From positions 124,001 to 188,000 of the forward strand of contig CAWGMT010000014.1 of NCBI GenBank assembly GCA_963823675.1: DNA of 64,000 nt. Reading direction: 5' to 3'. Below are positions 47,401-58,011 of the stretch, piece after piece (the first letter of the stretch is position 1; every line of letters begins with the position of its first letter). A program made the position numbers and the translations under genes. The notes under the pieces are model-generated. The model was not told the origin of the DNA and searched no databases. It saw nothing but the letters and a program-made list of their open reading frames with translations. This DNA comes from CAWGMT01 sp963823675. Its GTDB lineage: Bacteria; Planctomycetota; Planctomycetia; Isosphaerales; Isosphaeraceae.

Positions 47401-50400
47401 CCCGGCCATGCCCTGCTACGGCGCGGACCAAGATCCGGTAGAGCCACCCCCGCGCGCGGCGGCACACCATCCAGAGGCCGTACTCGCTGCTCCGCACGGA
47501 TGGGCGCTCGAACCGTGCTATGATGCCGGCGACCTCCTGGCGGACGGCCCAGGCCGTGAGTGCGTCATCGCCCCCCGCCCAGATCCTGGCGACGACCACC
47601 ACGTCGCGGAGGAATAGTTCCCGGCCGGCGCGGTCAGCCCCGGTCGGCACCATCTCTGCCGGGGTCCTTCGGTCCCCGAGGCGGTACAGCAGCCGGGCGT
47701 GCAGGAGCAGTGGCCCGAAGACTGAATCCTCGTCGTCCCGGTACCCGGGCCGGTCGAGGTCCGGCAGGGGAAGCGGCAGCCCCTGAACCAGGGTTTGTGC
47801 CGCCCCGGTGTCCCCCGTCAGGCGCACGACGGTCCCCGCGAGCCGCACCCTCTGGTCCGCGTCCGGGGCCTCGGCGGGGAACCCACCGGTCAATCGGGCG
47901 AGGAACTGCCGGCCCCGGATCTCGTCCTCCTCGCACTCCTCGGCGGCCTTCAAGAGCAGCCAGAACCGGGCGTCACGGCCCGGCTCGCCTTCGGACGGGA
48001 TGCGGGCCAGCAGCACTTCCAGATCGTCCCACTGGAACTCCTCGATCAGCGCACGACCCGCCTGGACGAGGAGGCGGCACTGTAGCCGCGCTCGAACCCC
48101 TCGTCGTTCCGCCAATGATTCAACTCGCCTAGGGGTGCCGCGCAGATCGCGTCCAGCACCTCCGCCAGTGGGCGGAAACGGGGCGCTGCCTCGGCCCAGG
48201 CGTCGAGGGGGGCCCAGTCGTTTGGCACGCCCTGCCGCGTCTGGCCCGCGAGCAGGTCAAGCGGCTCGGCGACCTCGAACAGCCGCCGCGCCTCCGCCAC
48301 CTCCCCCGCGTCCAACAGCCGCACCGCCAGAACCATCGCGCGGGCTGTGCCGACCCGCGAGCGGTTGCCGTCGCGGGCCGCCTCCGCAGCGTGCCGCGCG
48401 TCGCCGATGTCCAGCAGCAGCCCCGGCAGGTCGAAGTCATCGAGCAGGTGCGTTCGCTGCTCGACCTCTGCCCGGAAGAGGGTAAGCGCAGCGAACGCGC
48501 GGACATCCTCGCGGGCGGCGGCCGAGGGCAGGGCCAGCTCGACGTCGGTGCGAACCGCGTCGAGTGGCCGGAGCGATAACACCTGGTCGCGGAGGCGGCG
48601 CTGGTCGGCCAGCCGGCACACGCCCTCGTGATCGCCGGCGCGGACCCGGTGGTACATCTCCTCCCACCGCAGTGGCGACCCCTCCGGCTCGCCTGCGAAG
48701 CGGTTGGCCAGGTCAAGGTGGGCCTGGCGGTCCCTCGCCTCACTGACGTCGCCTGACCACTCGTCCCGCGCTGTCTCCCTGGCCAGGAACACCTGGAAGC
48801 TGTTGTGGAAGAAACGCCACCGGCGGCCCGGCTCCTCGACGAAATAGCGGCGGAAGGCGGTCAGTTTTCCCACGGCCTCGGACCCATACCACCGCTCGAG
48901 CAGCTCGCGGTCCGCGCCGCCCCGGAGCCGCGCCACCGCACCGAGCAGCCTCGCGAGCGCCGGGTCACCCCCCGCGGGCTGCCAGTAGGTGCGGTACTGG
49001 AGCTCGATGTCGCCGCCGTAGGGCTCCGCGCCGGAGAGCACAGCCTCGGCCTGGCCCTCGTCGGTCCCGCTGCGCAGGGCCTGTACCAGGTAGCCGAGCG
49101 CCAGGGGATGACCGTCGGACAACTCGAATACCCTGTCTAGCTGCGCCGAGGACAGCCCGACTGGCAGGCCCGCCCCTCGCACGACCTCGCGCACAGACCC
49201 CGATCCAGCCGCTCGATCACGATGCGGCGGCCGTCGGCGTCGAGGGCGTGGCGGATGCGATCCGACAGGGCTGCCAGCCGGTCCGTCTGCTACCCCAGCA
49301 CGAAGAAAACGCCGTCGGGAACCTGGTCGGGCCAGGGCAGGTCGGCCAGTAGGGACCGCGAGGGCTGCAGCTCCCGGTCGATGTGATCCAGCCCGTCGAT
49401 GAGGATGACGGTCCTCCGGCCCGTCAACCGGTACTCCTCGCCGAGGAGGGCGAGCTGGCGGTGGAACCGTTCAAGGAGCAGGTCGAGTTCCGGCGGCAGG
49501 TGGGAATTATCCACGGTTACCCCGGCGTGGTGGAGCGCCAGGCAAACGTCATGCACGAAGCTCTCCGACTCACCCCGAGAGGCAGCGGGGTCTTGCACCT
49601 CCGGGACGTAGGCGTAGTAACGGATCACGCGTTCGGGCCGGGGGCGGCGGAGCGCCCTGGTGAGCAGCGTGGATTTGCCCGACCCTGGGGGTCCGACCAC
49701 GGCCAGGTAGCCACCCTGGAGGGTGGCGAGCCGGTCCTCGAGCCGGCTCAGCGAGGCGGTGATTGGCAGGTACGGCGCGGCCGGGTCGGGGAACTCGTGG
49801 CGGAAGCGGCTGGCGTAGCGGCCCGCCCAGCCGAGCGAGCGCAATAGCTGGTTGGCCGACATCTCGACGACTCCCCGCTGCACCGACTGCGGTAAGCACA
49901 CCAGGAGCGCTTGCGAGTGCTGCCAGCGGAGCACCGCCTGCCTGGTGTCCGCCGAAGCAACCGGTAGTGGCGTGCCGAATTCCAGCTCGCAGTCACGCAG
50001 GAAGCCGGCGAACTCCTCGCTGGTCAGGCCCGTTAGGCGACGCAGCTCGTCCAATGCCGGGATCCAGACGGCGGGGGACGCCCCGTAACGTGCGGGGACC
50101 CACCCCTCCGCCAAGAAGTCTGCGAACGACTGCCGTTCCGGTGGCGGGTCGCCGACAGGCAACTTGGCGGTGTTCGGCGATGCGATGTCGTTGGTGGTTA
50201 GGTGGACGACGACCCGACTGCCGGGGTGCGCCGCTCGAAGCCGTTTCCAGCCGTCGGCTAGCTGGGCGATGAGGGACGGGCGAGCCCCGCCCCCCTCCTC
50301 CCTGGCCTCGCGGACGAGATCAGAGTAGGTGAAGGTGTCAGCGTGGGCCGACCACTTGAACTGGTGAGCATCGACCCTGTTGGGGGTGCCGATCTGGAAG

Positions 50401-50558
50401 TCGTCGAGCCTGCCGGCCTCAGGGTCGGCCATCCGGACCCACTCCAGCCGCCCCTCGTCAAGGCGGCGGACGATCAGGTCGGCCGACAGCAGGTACTGCG
50501 GGTAGTAGCCGCCAATGGCCGCCCGCTCGCCTTCGGCCGGCCTTCGCGCTCTTGCCAT
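44453..50558 (-). pseudogene. Avs-like nuclease-STAND NTPase, about 2,035 codons, three lesions
   Basis: Start ATG 50558 with GGGGGAA upstream. N-terminus: YYPQYLLSADLIVRRLDEGR, LDDFQIGTPNRVDAHQFKWS, a Cap4/DUF4297-like PD-(D/E)XK pattern (Asp52/53, Gln66-x-Lys68). STAND NTPase: Walker A LAVVGPPGSGKSTLLTRAL (about 289-296), Walker B RTVILIDGLDHIDRE (about 384-391), later FELSDGHPLALGYLV. Then some 1,400 residues of helical repeats, no known domain. Interruptions: TAG at 49290 after GVFFVLG, a one-base slip near 49205 (VIERLD to SVREVVRGAGL), and another near 48080 (GFERGYSAA to LVQAGRALIEEF). The last 1,220 codons are fully open. Markedly richer in G+C than genes to its left. Avs proteins sense phage proteins and trigger nuclease activity; that role is inferred here. 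Confidence 0.7.
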
Positions 50559-50642
50559 CTCGTCTTCCCCCGTCAATCGCGGCTCTGCGTCGCCACCCAG
50601 GGCGCACTCTTCGCGGCCTCTCCGGCACCGCAACAGTGCCAC

Positions 50643-51110
50643 CCAGATGCGATGGGACTCAGACTTTTTCGCCTCTTCGCACGATCGCCATGGCGCCTAT
50701 TTCGCCCCGCCGTCATGCCGCCGGCTCACGCCGAACACGGCGTGGTCGCAAACCGGCGGATCGTCTTCGGGCACCTGGATGGCCAAGTAGGATCCTTCCG
50801 CCAGCCGAGGTGGCGGGTCCAACTACCTCAACGCGTCTGAGAGCTCTGCCGGGCGTTGAAGGTTCTGAGTGCATACCGAACTCCGCGGAGACGGGCCGGC
50901 CTCATCCCATCTTGCCATTCTCTCGCGCTCCGCGGCCGCATGGCCATCTCAAATTGTCCCTGGAGGCACGCCCGCTGGCAACAAGCGTGCTCCTTCAGGA
51001 ATTGCAGCGCTCGCCCCCTGACAGCCCTCACCCTGGCTGCCCTGTCCGCGCTCGTCTGGACGCCACTCTTGTTTCCGCATCGACGGCACCAATATTGCGC
51101 ACTTCGGTCG
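50643..51110. other. Gene-free stretch upstream of the Avs-like gene
   Basis: No open frame with protein character. It should contain the Avs-like gene's promoter and ends at the R2 repeat. Confidence 0.4.
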
Positions 51111-51355
51111 GATCGACCGAAGTGTCGAATGCCGGCTTCAGGTCATCATGCCGCAAGCCGAGATTTTGCTCCGTTTTCCAAACCCTCGCGTAGCCGATGA
51201 TCATCCTCCACCGGCTAGCCGCTAGAGTAAAGAAACCCGTCGCAGTGGGTTTTTTGAGATGAAATCGCTAAGCCACCGGCGCAGTAAACAAAACGGCCGT
51301 TTGATTGATGACCGCCGAACCAAGCACGGAAATCGATTCGCCGCCGGTGACGTGG
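51111..51355 (-). repeat. Direct repeat R2: degraded copy of the resolvase start
   Basis: Matches R1 (43825-44070) in the same orientation. From ATG 51204 on the minus strand it reads MIIGYARVWKTEQNLGLRHD, so the catalytic Ser of YARVS has become Trp; the copy cannot be active. Contains the AAACCC/GGGTTTTTT stem at 51233-51255. Confidence 0.75.
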
Positions 51356-51549
51356 CAGTTCGGACGCGGCTGCGGGACCTCGATGAGCAGTTGGCTCAAT
51401 CCGGAACATCCCTAATAACTTGTCGATTGGACCGCCTTTCTGTGCGCCAATCAACCGTATATCATGGCCAGTGGGACCGCTCATTTCGATCGCGCGGACC
51501 ATTCGCTTGGGCGCGACCACATCGAGGACAACGGCAGTTCGAGACAGCC

Positions 51550-52185
51550 ATGAACATTCACGGCCTTCGCTTTTACCCGCAATCGATCAAAGTGATCCGA
51601 CCTCACCACGAACCCATATTCATCCACGGCCGTGTGAGCGAGGATTGCGAGGATTTCTTCTACATTTTTAGTCCCTTGGCATCCGTGTGGCGTGGCCATA
51701 TCTTCGCGCAGACTTTTGGCGTCAGCTACGACGAGGGCTTGAATCGGGAAGACCCCATGCCAGCGCTTCGCGGGCAGTTTGGGTCGAGTCTCATCGACGC
51801 CGACCTCGACAGCCAGTTGATGCTCCTCCGGGGGGAAGATTTCACGCGCTGGGGGGCGTCCATGTATTTCGTTGAGGGCGCCTTTCTCCCCATTTTCCGG
51901 GAGCGTCCGACGTTCGAACTCCTGAAACGTTTGTATTGGGATTGCGAATTCCGTTTGACCTCCGAGACCTGGCCCGGGGAGTTGACGTCCGTCTTGCACA
52001 TGTGGGACGACGTCTACTGGCAGATCTTTACCACGGAGAGAACAGACCTCGACGTCTTGCTTCGCGCGCATTCAGGAGACAGCATGTTGAAAATATACTG
52101 GGTCAGTATTGATCTCGAGTATCCCGACCCGAGCAATAAGGAATTGCTCCCGGCGACACATCCCGATAGGAATTCTGGCGCCTGA
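51550..52185 (+). CDS. Hypothetical soluble protein
   Basis: 211 residues from ATG 51550. MNIHGLRFYPQSIKVIRPHH, FFYIFSPLASVWRGHIFAQT, FLPIFRERPTFELLKRLYWD, LHMWDDVYWQIFTTERTDLD. Rich in aromatic residues, no membrane segment, intact. Family not recognised. Lies just outside R2 in the accessory region. Confidence 0.6.
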   Translation: MNIHGLRFYPQSIKVIRPHHEPIFIHGRVSEDCEDFFYIFSPLASVWRGHIFAQTFGVSYDEGLNREDPMPALRGQFGSSLIDADLDSQLMLLRGEDFTRWGASMYFVEGAFLPIFRERPTFELLKRLYWDCEFRLTSETWPGELTSVLHMWDDVYWQIFTTERTDLDVLLRAHSGDSMLKIYWVSIDLEYPDPSNKELLPATHPDRNSGA

Positions 52186-52367
52186 CCGTGCACGACAACG
52201 ATCTGCTACGGGCCACGGTCGCCGAGCGTGGCTCGTTCAGCATCTCGAGTCGATCTGATCGTCAGGTGGTTCTAATCTTGGCGGCCAGCGCTACCACATG
52301 GGACGGCAGGCGCCGCCGCCTTTGATCTCTACTACGACCGTCACTCTCGACCTGTGAACGCCTACGA

Positions 52368-52440
52368 GTAACGAAACCCGTCTCAGTGGGTTTTTTGAGA
52401 GAAAGTCGTTGAGCCACCGGCATGGTAAACAAAACGCTCG
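52368..52440. repeat. Partial third copy (R3) of the resolvase leader repeat
   Basis: Resembles 43941-44015 of R1: the AAACCC/GGGTTTTTTGAGA stem and the following agtcgttgagccaccggca...gtaaacaaaacgctcg. The resolvase start itself is missing. Confidence 0.6.
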
Positions 52441-52593
52441 ATTTCTTTCCCAACTTAAGAAGCTACGTCGGTGGGGAGAGACCAAGGATGTAGACGCTGT
52501 TGGTGGCGCTCGCCTGACGATCGAAATCGGCGATGAATTCCCCATCGGCATCACGAGCGATCTCCGGCCATTCCTGAGGGGCACAGAGGTTGG

Positions 52594-53066
52594 TCAGGCC
52601 CGGGCATTGGTCGTGTCCGGCCACCACGGCATCGCCACCCCAGGCCAGAGGGCGGCCACAGATCGGGCGCTGGCCGGCGAGGATCTCCTAAAGTCCGGCT
52701 TGAGTGGGCTCGACGGGAGCTGCGGAGAGTCGTCGTCCTCTATGCCGAGCTGCTCCTTCAGGGCGTCGCCCACCGCGGGGCCCAGGTCGAGGATGACATC
52801 CCCGGCGAGATAATCACGGTCAGCCCGTCGAACGGGGTCAAACGTGATCGGGGCGCGAAGCTGGTCGCGCATGAATTCAAGGTCGCGCCGAACCGTCCGT
52901 GGATGGACCTCCCGCTCGCGCGCCAGAACCTTGTCGTCCGGCCGTCGATCAGCCCGGATTGCGACGTGGGCCGGCCCACCATTGCAACCGCTGCACACCG
53001 CCCACTCATTTGATCCGGCATGAACCACAGATGCGATATCGCCGGTACATATCGCTGCGACTCCAC
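52594..53066 (-). pseudogene. WYL-type transcription regulator remnant
   Basis: On the minus strand: LAREREVHPRTVRRDLEFMR followed by DQLRAPITFDPVRRADRDY, the helix-turn-helix and wing of DeoR/YafY-like regulators that precede WYL domains. Later stretches (SSTWAPRWATP versus VILDLGPAVGDALKEQLG) need a frame change and the WYL domain itself is absent. Not functional as it stands. Confidence 0.5.
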
Positions 53067-54031
53067 TCCTTCGGTCCGTCATTACAGTGCGCAGTGAACG
53101 CCCAAAAAAAAATCCAGGAAAAAGCTAAGTCGAATCCGGACAAGATGATCCGATCGGGTTTGACCCTCAAAACGGCGCGCGCTTTCATGAAATTGCAAAA
53201 TCAGCGCATTATAGATATAGGGAGAATAAGAAGCATAGATAGGGTGTGCGCCCGGTTTGCTTGTGGGAGCGCCAGGTCGCGATCCCGCCGGTTCGCAGTT
53301 GCCGGTTCTCCGTCGTCAATATGCACCGAACGAAGCCAATTTCGTTGAATCCATGAGCATCGTGGAAGCACAAGATCCGATTCAAGTTACGGCAGATTCC
53401 CGCGCTCGTTCGCGACTTGACTTCGCTGTAGGTCCGTGTGTTGGGTGCTGGAACTCCTCCTATACCTGAACGGGTACCGCGTTCCCTGGGGCCTAGTTGC
53501 CGGCGATGCGTCGTCTACGAAACGGAGTTGATGACGCAGACAGCGAGGGGTTACGCGTTCGACCCGTTCTTGGTCGCCCCGACAGCCTTCGCTGGAACGC
53601 AGCAAGTCTGCGGCGCAGGAACGTGAGACATCTCGATCGATGATGAACCGCGCCGAGGCGATTGAGCAGCCCGATTCGCGGGGCTCGAGAGGGGCTGGAA
53701 TCGGCCGACTTTGAAGACACAAGAACCAATGGACAAGCAATTTATGACGATCACCCACCCGGCCGCCGATCTCCGAGGGATTTCGTTGGCGTACGTTGCG
53801 CGATGGGAAGGGGGACCGTCGAAAACGTCTCAGATTGTCTCATTTTGTCTCATCGAGAATTGCTTATCGATCACAGAAAAAAACCAGCGGATTACGACCA
53901 CTGGCTCCCATTTGTACGATGCATCCTGCCCGGCTCCTCCTCTTGCCCCCCAATGGCGCGCGCCGTACGCTGAGAGCCTGTTGCTTTGTGTCCCAAGCCG
54001 GGGACCTCCTCTGGAACGTGTTGGAATCGTC
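53067..54031. other. Long spacer at right edge of the accessory region
   Basis: About 960 bp without a supported gene. It includes an A-rich patch near 53103-53130 and a less G+C-rich stretch to 53240, then ordinary high-G+C sequence. Probably the boundary between accessory and core DNA, plus the promoter of the FG-GAP gene. Confidence 0.4.
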
Positions 54032-56425
54032 ATGAGACTCAAGTCATCGCTTCGCCCCGTGGGATTGTTCCCCCTTTTCCTCTTGCTCGCCTTCGCGCCG
54101 GGCGTCAGGGCCGAAGCGCCGAGACAGAAGCTCGCCGACTATTTCGGGTTTTTGCCGGTCGAGCTCTACAAGCTCGACAGCCGCATTGCCAACTTGACTC
54201 TCAAGGACGTGGATGGCGACGGCACCCTGGATATCATCGTGACCAACAACGGCCGATCGCGGATCGACCTGCTCTTGAGCACCAAGAAACCGGCCGATGA
54301 CCAGGGCGCCAAGCCGTTCCGCAAGGATGTCAACGAGGTCGAGTTCGACCGCCGGATGCGGCTCGTGAGCATCCCCGTCAACAAGGAGGTCCACAGCATC
54401 GACTTCGGCGAGTTCAACGGCGACGGCAAGCCCGACCTCGTCTTCTACGGCTCGCCCGCCGAGGTCGAGATCCTTTTCAACGAAGGGCTGGGCCATTTCA
54501 GTAGTCCCAAGAAGATCAACACCGGCGATGCGCTCGAACGGCCGAGCTCGATCGCCGTCTGCGACCTGGACCAGGATGGCCGGGACGATATCGTCCTCCT
54601 CGGTGAAAAGGAACTGATCTTCGTATATCAGACGGCGGACGGCAGCCTGGGAGAGCCCGAGCGGGTGCCGCATACCGTCGCCAGCCCCTGGCTGCTCAAA
54701 GCGGTCGACATCGACGGCAATGGCGCCAAGGACCTGGTGATCCTCGACACCGCCTCCGACCACGCGGTGCACGTCCGGTTCGCCACCGCCCTCAAGAAGC
54801 TGGGGCCCGAGCAGCGATTCGCCCTCGAGGCCCCTCGCGCGGTCACGTTCGCCCAGATGGACGGAAAAGGAGGATCGGAGATCCTGGCGCTTGAAGGGCA
54901 ATCGGGCCGCTGCCGGGTTCTCTCGCTCGACGATTCCGCGAGCAATTCGGGCGACGAGCGCGGGCGGCTGGAATTCTTCGGCCTGCCGCAGGGCAACGAG
55001 CGCGGCCGCTCTCTGGCCATTGGCGATATCGACGGCGACTCGCGCCAGGACGTCATCGTCACCGACCCGGCCAATGCCCAGGTCTGGGCCTTTTTTCAGG
55101 CCGCGCAGTTCGGACTGAGTGCCGGCCAGACCTATCCCAGCCTGGGCAACGCCCGCACCGTCCGCCTGGCCCGCCGCAAGGGGACGAGCAGGGATGAAGT
55201 CTATGTCCTGTCGGAGTCGGAAAAACAGATCGGCCGCAGCACCTTCGACAAGGGCCGGCTTGGCTTCCCGACACCAATTCCGTCCTCTGGTGATCCGGTC
55301 GCGATGGAGGTCGCCGACCTGGATCGGGATGGATCCCCCGAGGTCCTCTATGTGGCGCGCACCCGGCCGAGGCCCGGCAGCGATGCGTTCGAGCTTCGCG
55401 CCGTGACCGGCGACGCCTCGGGCAACCTGCGCCCATTCAAGTGGGGCGCGGTCGAATCGGTACCCCTGACCAGCCTGTCCAATCTGCCGGCCGCCATCAA
55501 GGCGCTCGATATCAACCAGGATGGACAGATCGACCTGATCGTCTTCATTCCGTACGGATCACCCATCCTCTTGGTGGGCCAGAAGGATGGACCGCCCCGG
55601 CTCTTCGGCGGCAGTCTCGGTCCGCTCTCGAATTCGTCCGCCTCGAGCATCAGCGTCATGAATCTCGACGGCCCGTCGACCATCGTCGCCCAGAACACGT
55701 TCGCGCGCCGTCTCCTGCTCAATTCTCTGGGACAATGGAACATCAAGGATCAGTACAACGCGGGCCGCAATTCGGCTCAGATCGTCGGCGCCGCCGCGCT
55801 CGACACCGACGGCGACGGCAAGAAGGAGATTGTGCTCCTGGATCGTGCCAGCAAGTCGCTCCTCTTCCTGGCGATCAAGAACGGCGTCTATCGTCCGGCC
55901 GGAGAGATGCAGATCGGCACGCTCAACTTCGACGGCATGCACGTCGCGGACTTGAACGGCGACGGCCGCGACGATCTGCTCATCGCGGGCTCCGATCGAT
56001 TCGCGGTCCTCGAATCCGGACGCAAGAGCCTGCGGTTCAAGACGATCGCCAGCTACGAACCCAAGCGCAGCGAGGCCCGGCTAGCCGACCTCGCCGCCGG
56101 CGACGTCAACTCCGACGGCTGTCCCGACGTGGTCTTCAGCGACGTCGCCGAGCAGTCGCTCGAGATCGCGACGTTCGCAGGAGACAAGGAGCTCCTTCCG
56201 GCCATCACTTTCAAGATCTTTGAGCGCAAGACCTTCCGAAATCCCGCCGAGACCATCGAGCCGCGCGACATGACGGTCGGCGACGTCGATGGCGACGGCC
56301 GCACCGATATCGTGCTGATCGTCCACGACCGATTGGTCGTATATCGCCAGGATCCCGGTAAACCGACCGCGAAGCCCAGCCCGTCCGCCGCAAAACCTCC
56401 GGTCGCCGCGCGGACCGGGCACTGA
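54032..56425 (+). CDS. Secreted FG-GAP/VCBS-repeat beta-propeller protein
   Basis: 797 residues from ATG 54032; an open frame 321 bp longer exists, but only this start gives a signal peptide (LRPVGLFPLFLLLAFAPGVR then AEA). At least eleven repeats end in calcium-binding DxDxDG loops: DVDGDGTLDIIVT, EFNGDGKPDLVFY, DLDQDGRDDIVLL, DIDGNGAKDLVIL, DIDGDSRQDVIVT, DLDRDGSPEVLYV, DINQDGQIDLIVF, DTDGDGKKEIVLL, DLNGDGRDDLLIA, DVNSDGCPDVVFS, DVDGDGRTDIVLI. Probably two linked beta-propellers outside the cytoplasm, binding protein or polysaccharide. Intact. Confidence 0.88.
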   Translation: MRLKSSLRPVGLFPLFLLLAFAPGVRAEAPRQKLADYFGFLPVELYKLDSRIANLTLKDVDGDGTLDIIVTNNGRSRIDLLLSTKKPADDQGAKPFRKDVNEVEFDRRMRLVSIPVNKEVHSIDFGEFNGDGKPDLVFYGSPAEVEILFNEGLGHFSSPKKINTGDALERPSSIAVCDLDQDGRDDIVLLGEKELIFVYQTADGSLGEPERVPHTVASPWLLKAVDIDGNGAKDLVILDTASDHAVHVRFATALKKLGPEQRFALEAPRAVTFAQMDGKGGSEILALEGQSGRCRVLSLDDSASNSGDERGRLEFFGLPQGNERGRSLAIGDIDGDSRQDVIVTDPANAQVWAFFQAAQFGLSAGQTYPSLGNARTVRLARRKGTSRDEVYVLSESEKQIGRSTFDKGRLGFPTPIPSSGDPVAMEVADLDRDGSPEVLYVARTRPRPGSDAFELRAVTGDASGNLRPFKWGAVESVPLTSLSNLPAAIKALDINQDGQIDLIVFIPYGSPILLVGQKDGPPRLFGGSLGPLSNSSASSISVMNLDGPSTIVAQNTFARRLLLNSLGQWNIKDQYNAGRNSAQIVGAAALDTDGDGKKEIVLLDRASKSLLFLAIKNGVYRPAGEMQIGTLNFDGMHVADLNGDGRDDLLIAGSDRFAVLESGRKSLRFKTIASYEPKRSEARLADLAAGDVNSDGCPDVVFSDVAEQSLEIATFAGDKELLPAITFKIFERKTFRNPAETIEPRDMTVGDVDGDGRTDIVLIVHDRLVVYRQDPGKPTAKPSPSAAKPPVAARTGH

Positions 56426-56625
56426 CGTTTTCTTAAGTTCCACCCCTATCCCGTCCGATGATCGCGAAAATGCCGGTCGGAGCGATTGGTCGCAACGCGT
56501 CGCCCGCGCTGACCTTGACGAACGCGTCGAACCAAGCGATACCTCCTGCGTAACGGGCACACTCATTCGAGCACCGACGCGGCAATCGCAAATCTCCCTA
56601 CCGGGTAAGAGGAAGGAAACCAAGG

Positions 56626-57990
56626 ATGGCTAACAACGGCGCTAATGGCTCCCAGTGGCTGGGTTACATCGGCACCGTGGCAATGCTGGTGCTGGCGTTC
56701 CTCTTCCCGATCGGGCTCATGATCTTCAACCCAACCCTGATGTTTGAAAGGGGTTGGGAACAATACGTCGGGACCGGAATCTACTTCTGGGCGGTTCTCA
56801 CCTTGAGTCGCGAGCTATTCCGGCTGTGGCGCAACGAGCAGGCGTTCGAGGAGGCTCCGGCGCTGCTCAAACGCATCAATGCATCACTCACACCTAGCGG
56901 CACGAGAGTCGCAACGGCGCCAGTGCATTCGAGCTTCGACGACGATCAGCGCATTTTACCCACGCGGGTGCGCCAGCTCGTGTGCTACCTCAAGGAGAGC
57001 CGCAGTCCGTCGGTTACCCAGCTCATGGAGGTCAACCGCGAAGGCTCCGGGCTCGACCAGGAGCACATGGCGGGACGGTTCACCCTGACTCGGTATATTC
57101 TGTATCTGCTTCCGGTCATCGGCTTTATCGGCACCGTTGAGGGGATTTCGCGGGCCTTGATGAATATCAGCATGGTCTTGCCGATGGTGAAGAACCTCGA
57201 CGGTTTTCTCACCAACCTGACCAGCGTGACGGCCGCCCTCCAGATCGCCTTCGACAGCACGCTGTTGGCCCTGTTCTTGAGCGCTGCACTGATGTTGGTG
57301 CAAACGCTGGTGTTTCGCCGTTCCGAGGATGTGCTGGCGCGGATTGATCGCTGGGTCGTCGAGCACGTCCTGCCGCGGGTTGGAACCGACAACCCGCTGG
57401 CCGAGCGGGTGGTCGAAACCCTCGGCGTGCAGTTCGACCTGCTCGGCAACAAGCTCGCGTCCGTGATCGAGCCCGCGATCAAAGCGCTCGAGGCGCAGGC
57501 TGGAAATCTCGGCACGAAGCTCCAGGCGCCGATCGCCCAGTTCGCCGCCGAAGTGGAGCACCTTACCGGCTCGCTGGTGGCGTTTCAGAGCGGTGCTGAT
57601 CGGATCAGTCGGATCGGGGCCGATCTCGAGGCAATCGGCTCGGCCAGCGAATCGCTGCGTCGCGGCGTCGCCGGCCTCGCGCGGATGGAGGCGATTCTGG
57701 AACGGCTGGAAGCGCCCCAGCCCCAGCTCGAAGAGATCAAACGCGGGATCGATCGTGCCGGCGTCGCCATCGAATCGCTGGCGGGCTCTTGGTCGGCGGC
57801 CTACGAGCGGTCGAGCCGCGCGACTCAGGAGCAACTGGCACACAGCCTGACCAGCCTGAAGGACGCCCTGGAGCTTCTGAACGTGAGCATGGAACAGGGC
57901 AACGCGCTCTATCGCAGCATCGTCAAGAAGTTGTTCGACGAACGGACCGAGGGCGGAGCACACCGCGGGGAATCGATCCGCGTCGCGTAG
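56626..57990 (+). CDS. MotA/TolQ/ExbB-type proton channel protein with coiled tail
   Basis: 454 residues, AAGGAAGGAAACCAAGG just before the ATG. Membrane segments at about 13-34, 47-64, 155-175 (ILYLLPVIGFIGTVEGISRA) and 198-222 (QIAFDSTLLALFLSAALMLV). The GFIGTVEGISRAL and TALQIAFDSTLLAL stretches are the conserved MotA_ExbB pore region. The last 200 residues are a long coiled region (AGLARMEAILERLEAPQPQL). Energises a partner in the envelope, probably the next gene 21 bp downstream. Confidence 0.85.
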   Translation: MANNGANGSQWLGYIGTVAMLVLAFLFPIGLMIFNPTLMFERGWEQYVGTGIYFWAVLTLSRELFRLWRNEQAFEEAPALLKRINASLTPSGTRVATAPVHSSFDDDQRILPTRVRQLVCYLKESRSPSVTQLMEVNREGSGLDQEHMAGRFTLTRYILYLLPVIGFIGTVEGISRALMNISMVLPMVKNLDGFLTNLTSVTAALQIAFDSTLLALFLSAALMLVQTLVFRRSEDVLARIDRWVVEHVLPRVGTDNPLAERVVETLGVQFDLLGNKLASVIEPAIKALEAQAGNLGTKLQAPIAQFAAEVEHLTGSLVAFQSGADRISRIGADLEAIGSASESLRRGVAGLARMEAILERLEAPQPQLEEIKRGIDRAGVAIESLAGSWSAAYERSSRATQEQLAHSLTSLKDALELLNVSMEQGNALYRSIVKKLFDERTEGGAHRGESIRVA

Positions 57991-58011
57991 ATTCTGGTAA
58001 GAGGAGAGACC

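Noticed and set aside
46250..47617. 455-residue plus-strand frame in the Avs-like region
   Set aside because: Antisense of the open 1,220-codon part; Pro/Gly/Arg-rich without motifs.
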